A stretch of DNA of 16,833 bases, from contig CAMBJN010000014.1 in NCBI GenBank assembly GCA_945867755.1, forward strand, positions 1-16,833, written 5' to 3'. The first letter of the stretch is position 1. The number at the start of each line of letters is the position of its first letter. The translations under genes and the position numbers were made by a program. Under the pieces are notes generated by a model. That model had not been told where the DNA came from and made no database searches. It saw only the letters and a program-made list of their open reading frames with translations. Source of the stretch: Polynucleobacter meluiroseus. GTDB taxonomy: Bacteria > Pseudomonadota > Gammaproteobacteria > Burkholderiales > Burkholderiaceae. Positions 7,403-14,667 of the stretch are shown here, in pieces.

Positions 7403-8316
7403 TTGATTAACACATCCAATGCTTGTGGGTTGATGGCAAATACTTTTTCTAAAACATTTTCAGCACCCGCTGGCAACACATTGTCTTCACTCATTGAGGC
7501 CAAATTATCTCGAGACATCAAAGTAGGTCCTGGCATCATTTCTAACAAACCTGCTTGCAAATATGCCAATGGTTTTGGTAATGGAATAACAATACTTTTT
7601 CTACCGCCCACCACCCCAGCAAAGTTCACTAATTCAGCCAAGGTGTACACGCGAGGTCCAGCCAAATCAAATACTCTACCAATCGTTTCTGACATTGAAA
7701 TTGACTTCACAAACGCTTGCGCAACATCTGAGACATACACTGGTTGAAATTTAACGCCTGCACCACCCAAAGGTAAAACCGGTGCGAACTTTTGTAAAGA
7801 TGCAAAAAGATTGATGAATTTATCTTTTTCACCAAATACCACTGACGGTCTAAAAATTGTCCAATCCAAATCACTGGACTTCACCAAATTTTCTGCATCA
7901 CCCTTGCTGCGTTGATACATTGATGCACCAGAGCTGTTGGCGCCCAAAGCGCTCATGTGAATATATCGTTTTAAATTTGCCACATTCATTGCAGCAATGA
8001 TTTTTTTAGTTAGCTCGACATGGTTTTTTAAAAACCCTGGGCCATAGGGCGAACCTGTTTTGTCATGCAAAATGCCAACCAAGTTAATCACGACGCCGCC
8101 AGGGCCCACGCGTTGGCACAAATCAGCCAACACGGCAGGATCATGAATATTGGCCTCGATCACTTGAAGGTTAGGTAAAACCCACAATTCTTTAGCGTAT
8201 GCAGCTTTGCGGGTTGGCAATAAAACTCTGTGGCCAAGGGCGCTCAGTCCACTGGCAATTTTCTGACCAATGAAACCGCTGCCGCCAATCAATAATATGT
8301 TTGCTTCATTCATCAT
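7399..8316 (-). CDS. NAD(P)-binding epimerase-like protein, NDUFA9 type
   Basis: 305 residues. It is an extended/atypical SDR with the Rossmann motif GGSGFIG (11-17), NLVGIL (79-84), MSALGA (121-126), Tyr134-x3-Lys138 and FRPSVVFG (155-162). This profile matches the bacterial relatives of complex I accessory subunit NDUFA9 (COG0702), which bind NAD(P)H but often act structurally. No substrate can be assigned. It overlaps slt upstream (ATGA at 8313-8316) and cca downstream (GTGA at 7399-7402), so all three should be coupled. The gene begins with two consecutive ATG codons; the first gives the overlap. No transmembrane segment is evident apart from a moderately hydrophobic stretch near residues 205-230. 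Confidence 0.88.
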   Translation of the reverse strand: MMNEANILLIGGSGFIGQKIASGLSALGHRVLLPTRKAAYAKELWVLPNLQVIEANIHDPAVLADLCQRVGPGGVVINLVGILHDKTGSPYGPGFLKNHVELTKKIIAAMNVANLKRYIHMSALGANSSGASMYQRSKGDAENLVKSSDLDWTIFRPSVVFGEKDKFINLFASLQKFAPVLPLGGAGVKFQPVYVSDVAQAFVKSISMSETIGRVFDLAGPRVYTLAELVNFAGVVGGRKSIVIPLPKPLAYLQAGLLEMMPGPTLMSRDNLASMSEDNVLPAGAENVLEKVFAINPQALDVLIK

Positions 8317-10277
8317 GGCAATTCCGACAATACAGATGCTTTAGGTGATACCACCCCAAGATTTTGCTTGAGAGATGGCGTTTTATTGTTCGACATGGCG
8401 GCGTAATAACTGGCGTTTGCTAAAACATTTTTGACGTATCCCCTAGTCTCATTAAAGGGAATTGTTTCTGCAAAGATTGCTCCCTCAACCGCTCGAGGTA
8501 ATTTTTCACGCCACATCTTGGGCCTTCCCGGGCCAGCGTTATATGCAGCCGAGGCCAAAGTCCATGAGCCATCTAAATCTTGCAAGACCATATTTAAATA
8601 ATTGCTGCCCAAGGTTAAATTAACTTTCATATCATCTAGTTGAGATGGTTTAAAGTTGTTCATTCCTATTTTTTTTGCCACATATTTTCCTGTTGCTGGC
8701 ATCACTTGCATCAAGCCAGAAGCCCCAACATGTGAGCGTGCGTTCATGATGAAGCGAGATTCTTGCCGAATCAAGCCATAAGCCCAATTGGTGTCCAAAC
8801 CAATAGATCCCGCAATTGGAGCAAGAGATTCTTTGAATGGGGTGGGGTAGCGCAAACTAAAGTCATGCTCTAGTTTTGTTCGATCGGCCGTGTTAACTGC
8901 ACGATCATATAAACCAATTCGTTTTGCGTGCTCAGCGACAGCAATTAATTGTTTATCGCTTAAGCCACGCAACTCCCAATTCCACTCCCTATTACCCTCA
9001 AAACGCATATTCATGTCATAAAAGCGCACGGCTCTTGCAAAAGATTTATTGGATGACATCTGCTTAACCAAAGTTTCTTCAGCCGGCACTCGCTTGGGAA
9101 CATAAATTTTCATGCCCAAATCTTCTCTAGCTAACTGCCCATAGAAATGATACTGATCAATCAAAGCTTGCAAACCTTCTTTTGCAGATGACTCATCACC
9201 TAATTCTTTTTGCGCTCTGGCATACCAATACGTCCACGCTGGATCACGCTTTTTAACTGATGGCGTCATATGATCAATGGTCTCTTTGACGATTCGCCAA
9301 TCACCCGCGCGTAATGCAGCTCTGACCTTCCACTCTTGAGTTTCTGGTGTCAATAAATGATGGTGCCCCAACTCATGTTGTAACTTGAATGCCTTCAACG
9401 CATTAGGGTCTAACTTCTTTGCTAAATATTGACCAATACTTCCCCATGCTGCCGCAGTGTTTTCTTTGTTTGTGCGCCAAGCCTTTTTATCAAAATCTCG
9501 AAAAGCTACTTCTGGTGATTTTCTGGCACTTCTGATGATGTCTGCCACCGGGTCAGGCACATCGAATCGATTGGCCAGTGTTTCAAAATTATTTTCTACA
9601 GCCATTCGTGAAAATGTGGCAACTTCATATTTTGAAAATCCATTGGCCTTGTAGATTGAGTTGACAAGGTCTGGACAGACATCACCAAAATTCCGAGAAT
9701 CCAACAAGATATTTTTTACTTCCGAGGCCAACACACTCGCTGACTCGCCTTTAGCAAACCTTGACTGAAACGCATAACACTTCACTTGCGTGTCATCATC
9801 TAAAGCGAATTGCGCATACTCTCGATCAAAATTAGACCAATCTTTGCGCTTACCTAAAACCAAGAGCCAATCATTTCTTAGTCTATCTGCCAGCGCAGTG
9901 CCTGGATATTTTTTTAAGAACTGATCAACCGCATCATCGGCCGTTGTTTCAGCTCTTGGGACTCCGCCCTTATCAAACAGGCGAGGTTTGATTTGAAAAT
10001 ATGCAACGTAATCAGCGATGTCATACTTTGATAACTTTTGACCCAAATCCTTGGCCTTGGATGCGTCATTGTTTTTCGAGGCCTCTCTTAACTCAAGAAA
10101 GATCTTGTCATCAGACGTTAAACTGATATCTGATGATTTTTTATTGGCCGAGGTTTGATTCTTTTGAGCGTGAGCATGCTCTACAGAAGTTGACATAAAT
10201 ATAATGGCTGCCAAACTAAGCAGCAATTGTTTATTTATCAATTTTGTGGTTTTTCGTTGTAGCATAGCCCTAATCAT
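8313..10277 (-). CDS. slt: Soluble lytic murein transglycosylase (Slt70 type)
   Basis: 654 residues. It cleaves peptidoglycan glycan strands in the periplasm, leaving 1,6-anhydro-MurNAc ends. The signal peptide has Arg and Lys near the N-terminus, a hydrophobic core (18-27) and probable cleavage after Ala-His-Ala (35-37). Residues about 50-480 form the alpha-helical superhelix. The catalytic SLT domain follows: GLIRQESRF with catalytic Glu506, GASGLMQVMP (518-527), AAYNAGPG (577-584) and NETRGYVKNV (609-618). A Pro/Ser-rich tail ends the protein. The start is uncertain between Met1, where AAGG is only 1 nt upstream, and Met5, where AGGG lies 2 nt upstream. It heads an overlapping operon with the NDUFA9-like gene and cca. 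It diverges from the cyclo-ligase gene with 29 bp between. Confidence 0.95.
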   Translation of the reverse strand: MIRAMLQRKTTKLINKQLLLSLAAIIFMSTSVEHAHAQKNQTSANKKSSDISLTSDDKIFLELREASKNNDASKAKDLGQKLSKYDIADYVAYFQIKPRLFDKGGVPRAETTADDAVDQFLKKYPGTALADRLRNDWLLVLGKRKDWSNFDREYAQFALDDDTQVKCYAFQSRFAKGESASVLASEVKNILLDSRNFGDVCPDLVNSIYKANGFSKYEVATFSRMAVENNFETLANRFDVPDPVADIIRSARKSPEVAFRDFDKKAWRTNKENTAAAWGSIGQYLAKKLDPNALKAFKLQHELGHHHLLTPETQEWKVRAALRAGDWRIVKETIDHMTPSVKKRDPAWTYWYARAQKELGDESSAKEGLQALIDQYHFYGQLAREDLGMKIYVPKRVPAEETLVKQMSSNKSFARAVRFYDMNMRFEGNREWNWELRGLSDKQLIAVAEHAKRIGLYDRAVNTADRTKLEHDFSLRYPTPFKESLAPIAGSIGLDTNWAYGLIRQESRFIMNARSHVGASGLMQVMPATGKYVAKKIGMNNFKPSQLDDMKVNLTLGSNYLNMVLQDLDGSWTLASAAYNAGPGRPKMWREKLPRAVEGAIFAETIPFNETRGYVKNVLANASYYAAMSNNKTPSLKQNLGVVSPKASVLSELP

Positions 10278-10306
10278 GCCTTATTTTTTCTACTTTTGAA
10301 TAGCTT

Positions 10307-10873
10307 GTGAAAACTTTAAATCATTTAAGACAAGAATTGCTTAGCAAGAGACTTGATCTTCATCAAGATCTGAGTCTTCGCGAAGAGCTTGAAATCAAAC
10401 TATCTCAATTTTTAAATCAAACCAGTGCCGCTTGTGTTGGTATTTATTGGCCGATCAAAGGCGAATTTGACTTGCGCCCTTTAGCGCTCGATTGGTGCGC
10501 CAAAAACCCCAAGAAAAAATTAGTCCTTCCCATTGTGCAGTTGAACAAGCCCTTGATCTTTGGTGAGTGGAATCAAGACACCACCTTGGTCAAAGGACCA
10601 CAAAACATCAATGAGCCCTTGCTTGACTCATTCAGTTCCAAAATTGAGCCGGATTTACTCATCATTCCTTGTCTTGGATGGTCAATGCAAAATGATCAGT
10701 TTTGGCGAATTGGCTATGGTGGCGGCTACTATGACCGCACAATTGCTGACTTTAAGAAAAATAATCAATCTGTCCAAACAGTTGGTCTTGGTTATAAAGC
10801 TTTAGAGGTAAAAGAGGGCGCATGGCGCCCTCAAAGTCACGATCAAGCGCTGGACTTGATGATTGCTGTTTAA
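10307..10873 (+). CDS. ygfA: 5-formyltetrahydrofolate cyclo-ligase
   Basis: 188 residues from a GTG start with no clear ribosome-binding site. It converts 5-formyl-THF to 5,10-methenyl-THF with ATP, returning a storage/inhibitory folate to the one-carbon pool. Arg8 and the Lys14-Arg15 pair match the basic N-terminal part of the family, GIYWPIKGEFDLRPL (45-59) is the conserved substrate strand, and GYGGGYYDR (136-144) is the family signature. The region just before it reads WSMQNDQFWRI, a few residues longer than the usual FD..G.RLG form but consistent with it. It is convergent with metF, and the two stop codons share one TTAA (10870-10873). Both enzymes feed the same folate pool, methenyl-/methylene-THF. 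Confidence 0.94.
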   Translation: MKTLNHLRQELLSKRLDLHQDLSLREELEIKLSQFLNQTSAACVGIYWPIKGEFDLRPLALDWCAKNPKKKLVLPIVQLNKPLIFGEWNQDTTLVKGPQNINEPLLDSFSSKIEPDLLIIPCLGWSMQNDQFWRIGYGGGYYDRTIADFKKNNQSVQTVGLGYKALEVKEGAWRPQSHDQALDLMIAV

Positions 10874-11712
10874 GACTTAATCAAATCTAAATTCTTAGCG
10901 ATTGCCAGAGTTGTTTCTGCCTGGTTAAGACTGTAGAAATGCAAACCTGGAACGCCTGCAACCCGCAATTGATCACATAAATCTGTCACCACATCTAAGC
11001 CAAATGACTTGATGGATGCTGAGTCGTCACCAAATGACTGTAAGCGCAAACGGATCCAGCGAGGAATCTCTGCGCCACATGCATCAGAAAAACGCAACAA
11101 CTGGGTGCTGTTCGTGATTGGCATGATGCCGGGCACTATCGGCTGATCAACCCCGAGCTTGTAAGCCTCATCCACAAATCTAAAATAAGCATCGCTATTA
11201 AAGAAGTATTGAGTGATGGCTGAATCTGCACCAGCCTTCATCTTATTGGCAAACATCAAGATGTCATCACTCATTGATTTCGCCTGAGGATGCATCTCTG
11301 GATAAGCAGCCACCTCTATATGAAAATGACTGTCAGTTTCTGAGCGAATAAATCTGACTAATTCCTCAGCGTGATGAAACTCTCCATACTGCCCCATACC
11401 AGAAGGCAGGTCACCACGCAAAGCCACAATGCGGCGAATGCCAATTTCTTTGTATTGTTTGAGCAATTCACGAATCTTTTCTTTTGAGCTTCCCACACAA
11501 GAAAGATGAGGCGCGGCCTCTTGGCCTGCCTCATGGATTTCTTTGACGGTCGATAAAGTGCCGTCTTGGGTTGAGCCACCTGCACCAAACGTTACAGAAA
11601 TAAATGTTGGCTTAAGCGCTGCGGATAACTGCTCTCTAACAGAGCGGAGCTTCGCAGCCCCTTCTTCTGTTTTTGGTGGGAAAAACTCAAGGCTTAATTC
11701 CATGTCATTCAT
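10870..11712 (-). CDS. metF: 5,10-Methylenetetrahydrofolate reductase
   Basis: 280 residues. This FAD-dependent enzyme reduces methylene-THF to 5-methyl-THF, the methyl donor for methionine synthesis. LEFFPPKT (8-15) has catalytic Glu9 (E. coli Glu28), GAGGST is at 43-48, LRGDLP (98-103) has Asp101 (E. coli Asp120), and ITQYFFN (166-172) has Gln168 (E. coli Gln183). The start is uncertain. The first ATG (11710-11712) touches AGGA with no spacer, whereas the ATG at 11701-11703 lies 9 nt after that AGGA and is the better-placed start; it would remove only three residues. It lies 14 bp after ahcY with no terminator between, so it should be co-transcribed and thus also under the SAH riboswitch. 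Confidence 0.96.
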   Translation of the reverse strand: MNDMELSLEFFPPKTEEGAAKLRSVREQLSAALKPTFISVTFGAGGSTQDGTLSTVKEIHEAGQEAAPHLSCVGSSKEKIRELLKQYKEIGIRRIVALRGDLPSGMGQYGEFHHAEELVRFIRSETDSHFHIEVAAYPEMHPQAKSMSDDILMFANKMKAGADSAITQYFFNSDAYFRFVDEAYKLGVDQPIVPGIMPITNSTQLLRFSDACGAEIPRWIRLRLQSFGDDSASIKSFGLDVVTDLCDQLRVAGVPGLHFYSLNQAETTLAIAKNLDLIKS

Positions 11713-11726
11713 TCCTGATCACGTTT

Positions 11727-13166
11727 TTAATAACGATATGTTTCAGGCTTATAAGGGCCTTCTTGTTTTACGTTGATGTAGTCGGCTTGTTGTACTGACA
11801 ACTCAGTTAGCTGAGCATTCAGTTTCTTCAACTGCAAACGAGCCACTTTCTCATCAAGATGCTTAGGCAATGTGTACACGCCCACTGGGTATTTATTGGT
11901 GCCTGCAGAAGCCCACAATTCAATCTGAGCAATCGTTTGATTAGCAAATGATGAGCTCATCACGTAAGACGGGTGACCTGTACCGCAACCCAAGTTAACC
12001 AAACGTCCTTTAGCCAAAATGATGATGCGCTTTTCTGGCTGACCCTTGCTGGCAGGGAAAATCACATGGTCCACTTGTGGCTTGATCTCTTCCCACTTGT
12101 ACTTCTCAACGCCAGCGATATCGATTTCATTGTCAAAGTGACCAATGTTACAAACGATTGCCTGGTCTTTCATTTTTGCCATATGGTCATGAGTGATCAC
12201 ATGGTAGTTACCTGTTGCAGTAACAAAGATATCTGCCTTATCTGCAGCATAGTCCATAGTCACAACACGGTAACCTTCCATGGCTGCCTGAAGGGCGCAA
12301 ATCGGATCAACTTCTGTCACCCATACTTGAGCTGACAATGCGCGCAAGGCTTGTGCTGAACCCTTACCCACGTCACCGTAACCAGCAACCACGGCAACCT
12401 TGCCCGCAATCATCACATCAGTTGCGCGCTTGATACCATCAACCAATGATTCACGGCAACCGTACAAGTTATCAAACTTACTCTTGGTCACTGAGTCATT
12501 AACGTTAATGGCTGGGAACTTTAATTCGCCCTTAGCGTGCATTTGATACAAACGATGAACACCTGTTGTGGTCTCCTCTGTCACGCCCTTTACTTTCTCA
12601 AGACGAACTGAATACCAAGTTGGGTCAATTTTTAATTTGGCTTTGATTGAAGCAAACAAAACTGTTTCTTCTTCGCTCGTTGGGTTATTAAGAACTGACA
12701 AATCTTTCTGGGCCTTTGTACCCAAATGCAACAACATGGTTGCATCGCCACCATCATCCAAAATCATGTTTGAATAACCACCGTCTTGCCATTCAAAAAT
12801 ACGGTGCGTGAATTCCCAATATTGCTCTAGTGTCTCGCCTTTGATCGCAAATACTGGTGTGCCGTTGGCAGCAATTGCAGCAGCGGCGTGATCTTGTGTA
12901 GAGAAAATATTGCAAGACGCCCAGCGCACTTCGGCACCAAGAGCTTCTAATGTTTCAATCAAAACAGCTGTTTGAATTGTCATGTGCAAAGAGCCAGTAA
13001 CGCGAGCACCGCGCAAAGGCTGGCTAGCAGAAAACTCTTCACGTATGGCCATCAAGCCAGGCATTTCTGTTTCGGCGATATTGATTTCTTTGCGACCCCA
13101 TGCGGCCAATGAAATATCGGCGATGGCGCAATCTTTAAGCACATTTAAATCAGTAGGTTTGTTCAT
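11727..13166 (-). CDS. ahcY: S-adenosylhomocysteine hydrolase
   Basis: 479 residues from the ATG at 13164-13166, which has GGAG 5 nt upstream. A GTG two codons earlier is in frame but overlaps that GGAG, so I reject it. AhcY splits SAH into adenosine and homocysteine, using tightly bound NAD+, and so relieves product inhibition of methyltransferases. SLHMTIQTAV (59-68) and NVNDSVTKSKFDN (222-234) line the active site, and GYGDVGKG (262-269) binds NAD. The C-terminus is the typical KPETYRY. It carries the roughly 40-residue insert (about 150-190) found in plant and many bacterial forms but not in human AHCY. An SAH riboswitch precedes it, metK lies upstream and metF follows. Confidence 0.98.
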   Translation of the reverse strand: MNKPTDLNVLKDCAIADISLAAWGRKEINIAETEMPGLMAIREEFSASQPLRGARVTGSLHMTIQTAVLIETLEALGAEVRWASCNIFSTQDHAAAAIAANGTPVFAIKGETLEQYWEFTHRIFEWQDGGYSNMILDDGGDATMLLHLGTKAQKDLSVLNNPTSEEETVLFASIKAKLKIDPTWYSVRLEKVKGVTEETTTGVHRLYQMHAKGELKFPAINVNDSVTKSKFDNLYGCRESLVDGIKRATDVMIAGKVAVVAGYGDVGKGSAQALRALSAQVWVTEVDPICALQAAMEGYRVVTMDYAADKADIFVTATGNYHVITHDHMAKMKDQAIVCNIGHFDNEIDIAGVEKYKWEEIKPQVDHVIFPASKGQPEKRIIILAKGRLVNLGCGTGHPSYVMSSSFANQTIAQIELWASAGTNKYPVGVYTLPKHLDEKVARLQLKKLNAQLTELSVQQADYINVKQEGPYKPETYRY

Positions 13167-13171
13167 TTCCA

Positions 13172-13199
13172 CTCCAAGCTAGTAAGGAAGATCTTGGAG
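13172..13199 (-). promoter_or_regulatory. Hairpin covering the ahcY ribosome-binding site
   Basis: On the minus strand CTCCAAG (13193-13199) is perfectly complementary to CTTGGAG (13172-13178), with a 14-nt loop. The second arm contains the GGAG ribosome-binding site of ahcY. The stem lies downstream of the riboswitch terminator and does not overlap it, so it could add a translational brake to readthrough transcripts. The pairing is seen in the sequence; function is inferred. Confidence 0.45.
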
Positions 13200-13206
13200 G
13201 GCAAAT

Positions 13207-13246
13207 AAAAAAGCCCGCCAACCAATCACTTCACAGGTTAGCGAGC
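13207..13246 (-). terminator. Rho-independent terminator of the SAH riboswitch
   Basis: On the minus strand an 11-bp stem pairs 13236-13246 (GCTCGCTAACC) with 13213-13223 (GGTTGGCGGGC), with two G-U pairs and a 12-nt loop. Six T residues follow (13207-13212). The 5' arm shares bases 13243-13246 with the 3' strand of the riboswitch closing helix, so the aptamer and the terminator exclude each other. Confidence 0.88.
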
Positions 13247-13320
13247 GTCGTTGCTAAAGGCCTGGGGCCTTCCTCTAAGCCTAGGGTGTTTTAAGAATTA
13301 AACACCTCGCAACGCTCCTT
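13241..13320 (-). ncRNA. S-adenosylhomocysteine (SAH) riboswitch aptamer
   Basis: Read on the minus strand, the segment opens with AAGGAGCGTTGCGA and closes with AGCAACGACGCTCGC, the pattern I know from SAH riboswitches ahead of ahcY in beta- and gammaproteobacteria. GAGCG (13313-13317) pairs with CGCTC (13243-13247), and TTGC can continue with GCAA around a 3-nt bulge. Inside are a hairpin GGTGTTT/AAACACC (13300-13306 with 13285-13291), a CCTAGGCTT core (about 13277-13285) and a second hairpin AAGGCC/GGCCTT (13257-13271). The 3' side of the closing helix overlaps the terminator's 5' arm. High SAH should therefore block termination and switch ahcY-metF on. The class call is from motif recall, not a covariance search. 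Confidence 0.92.
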
Positions 13321-13334
13321 AGAGATTTTGGAAA

Positions 13335-13340
13335 ATTATA
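13335..13340 (-). promoter_or_regulatory. Predicted -10 box of the ahcY promoter, inside the metK 3' end
   Basis: A perfect TATAAT on the minus strand spans the metK stop codon. Transcription would begin near 13328, about 8-10 nt before the SAH aptamer. No good -35 hexamer is seen 16-18 bp upstream, so this promoter may be weak or activator-dependent. It would let ahcY be transcribed separately from metK; metK readthrough would also pass through the riboswitch. Confidence 0.5.
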
Positions 13341-14502
13341 AACCAGCAGCGGCCCTCAGAGCTGCAGCCTTGTCTGTAGCTTCCCATGTGAACTCAGGCT
13401 CTTCGCGGCCAAAGTGGCCATAAGCAGCTGTTTTACGATAAATTGGGCGCAGTAAATTGAGCATTTTTACTATGCCCTTTGGTCTTAAATCAAAGTGAGT
13501 ACGCACTAACTCTGCAATTTTCTCATCTGAAACCTTGCCGGTGCCATAGGTGGTGACCATCACAGACGTTGGCTGAGCAACGCCAATCGCGTATGAAATC
13601 TGCACCAAGCACTTGCTAGCCAAACCAGCGGCCACAATATTTTTTGCCACATAACGGCTCGCATAGGCGGCTGAGCGATCCACTTTTGATGGGTCTTTGC
13701 CTGAGAAAGCCCCGCCACCGTGAGGTGCTGCACCACCGTAGGTATCAACAATGATTTTACGACCGGTTAGACCGCAATCGCCTTGCGGACCGCCGATCAC
13801 AAAACGACCTGTTGGGTTCACCAAGTACTTGATTTCACCCTTGATCAACTCTTTTGGAAGTACCGGTTTGATGATTTCTTCAATCACGGCTTCACGCAGC
13901 TTCTCCAATGAAATATCTGGGGAATGCTGAGTTGATAAAACAATGGTATCAATTGAGTCTGGCTTACCATCAACATAGCGCAAAGTAACCTGTGACTTTG
14001 CATCTGGGCGCAACCAATTCAAACGACCATCACGACGCAAATCAGCTTGACGCTCCACCAAGCGGTGTGACAAATGAATAGGCAAAGGCATTAATTCTGG
14101 GGTTTCATCAACTGCATAACCAAACATCAAGCCTTGGTCGCCAGCACCTTGATCAAGACCGTCATCATGGGCTTTATCAACGCCCTGAGCAATGTCTGGG
14201 CTTTGCTTGTCATAAGCCACCAACACTGCGCAGCCTTTGTAATCAATACCGTATTCAGTATTGTCGTAACCAATTTGACGAATGGTGTCTCGTGCTACGT
14301 GGATGTAATCAACGTTTGCTGTGGTTGTGATCTCACCCGCAAGAACAACCAAACCGGTATTGCAAAGAGTCTCTGCAGCTACACGAGCTGTTGGGTCTTG
14401 CGCCAAAATAGCATCAAGAATTGCATCAGAAATTTGGTCAGATACTTTATCTGGGTGGCCTTCAGAAACTGACTCTGAGGTAAAGAAATAATTGTTCGCC
14501 AT
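13336..14502 (-). CDS. metK: S-adenosylmethionine synthase
   Basis: 388 residues, the normal length. It makes SAM from methionine and ATP in the cytoplasm. GHPDK (15-19) has the catalytic His16 and metal-binding Asp18, GAGDQGLMFGY (119-129) is the hallmark motif, and GGPQGDCGLTGRK and GGGAFSGKDPSKVDRS are the phosphate-binding loops of the central and C-terminal parts. The ATG at 14500-14502 has a strong AAGGAG 5 nt upstream, unlike several neighbours. A leader of about 110 nt with extensive self-pairing precedes it (separate entry). ahcY and metF follow on the same strand after the SAH riboswitch, so the SAM, SAH and methyl-THF steps are clustered. dapF is divergent, with 165 bp between. Confidence 0.98.
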   Translation of the reverse strand: MANNYFFTSESVSEGHPDKVSDQISDAILDAILAQDPTARVAAETLCNTGLVVLAGEITTTANVDYIHVARDTIRQIGYDNTEYGIDYKGCAVLVAYDKQSPDIAQGVDKAHDDGLDQGAGDQGLMFGYAVDETPELMPLPIHLSHRLVERQADLRRDGRLNWLRPDAKSQVTLRYVDGKPDSIDTIVLSTQHSPDISLEKLREAVIEEIIKPVLPKELIKGEIKYLVNPTGRFVIGGPQGDCGLTGRKIIVDTYGGAAPHGGGAFSGKDPSKVDRSAAYASRYVAKNIVAAGLASKCLVQISYAIGVAQPTSVMVTTYGTGKVSDEKIAELVRTHFDLRPKGIVKMLNLLRPIYRKTAAYGHFGREEPEFTWEATDKAAALRAAAGL

Positions 14503-14511
14503 GATTGCTCC

Positions 14512-14619
14512 TTAGGTTAATAAGCGACAACACGTGCCGAGTATTACTAAGTGCGGCGACGCTTTAGCGGATAGTTTTAATTCGCCCCGCAAGTTGTCTT
14601 AACTCGGCGAATAACCTAA
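14512..14619 (-). ncRNA. Candidate structured cis-regulatory leader of metK
   Basis: The minus-strand leader has four perfect pairings. A: 14612-14619 with 14512-14519 (TTAGGTTA/TAACCTAA, 8 bp); its 3' arm overlaps the first two bases of the AAGGAG ribosome-binding site (14508-14513). B: 14602-14608 with 14536-14542 (GCCGAGT/ACTCGGC, 7 bp), nested in A. C: 14606-14612 with 14580-14586 (ATTCGCC/GGCGAAT, 7 bp), which competes with both A and B. D: 14593-14598 with 14526-14531 (GACAAC/GTTGTC, 6 bp), which crosses B and C as a pseudoknot. A local CGCT/AGCG hairpin lies at 14560-14569. I see no T-tract, so control would be at translation or mRNA stability. I do not recognise a known SAM-riboswitch consensus. 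Pairing is seen; regulation and ligand are inference. Confidence 0.5.
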
Positions 14620-14621
14620 AT

Positions 14622-14649
14622 TCTATAACATTCTCACTTTTAATAGCAA
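14622..14649 (-). promoter_or_regulatory. Predicted metK promoter
   Basis: On the minus strand there is TTGCTA (14644-14649), a 16-bp spacer and TATAGA (14622-14627), with TG one base before the -10 box (extended -10). The start would fall near 14614-14616, giving a leader of about 110 nt. If so, the 5' arm of leader helix A would be cut to about 4-5 bp. It interleaves with the dapF promoter on the other strand. Confidence 0.5.
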
Positions 14650-14660
14650 ACCTGTATATT
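14631..14660 (+). promoter_or_regulatory. Predicted dapF promoter giving a leaderless mRNA
   Basis: TTCTCA (14631-14636), an 18-bp spacer and TATATT (14655-14660) are followed by only 7 nt (TACCCCT) before the dapF ATG at 14668. Transcription should start at or next to the ATG, and those 7 nt contain no ribosome-binding site. Its -35 lies between the -10 and -35 of the oppositely directed metK promoter, so polymerase could occupy only one at a time. Confidence 0.5.
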
Positions 14661-14667
14661 TACCCCT

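Noticed and set aside
11973..12335. Open frame antisense to ahcY (120 codons)
   Set aside because: Lies fully opposite a strongly conserved gene; the composition is that of a reverse-frame shadow.
13167..13172. In-frame GTG start two codons before the ahcY ATG
   Set aside because: It overlaps the GGAG ribosome-binding site, which is correctly spaced for the ATG at 13164-13166.
14134..14472. Hydrophobic-looking open frame antisense to metK (112 codons)
   Set aside because: Its hydrophobicity comes from reading the metK codons in reverse; no start signal or family resemblance.
14503..14667. A known SAM riboswitch ahead of metK
   Set aside because: I could not match the leader to a SAM-I to SAM-VI or SAM/SAH consensus from memory, so it is reported only as an unassigned structured leader.
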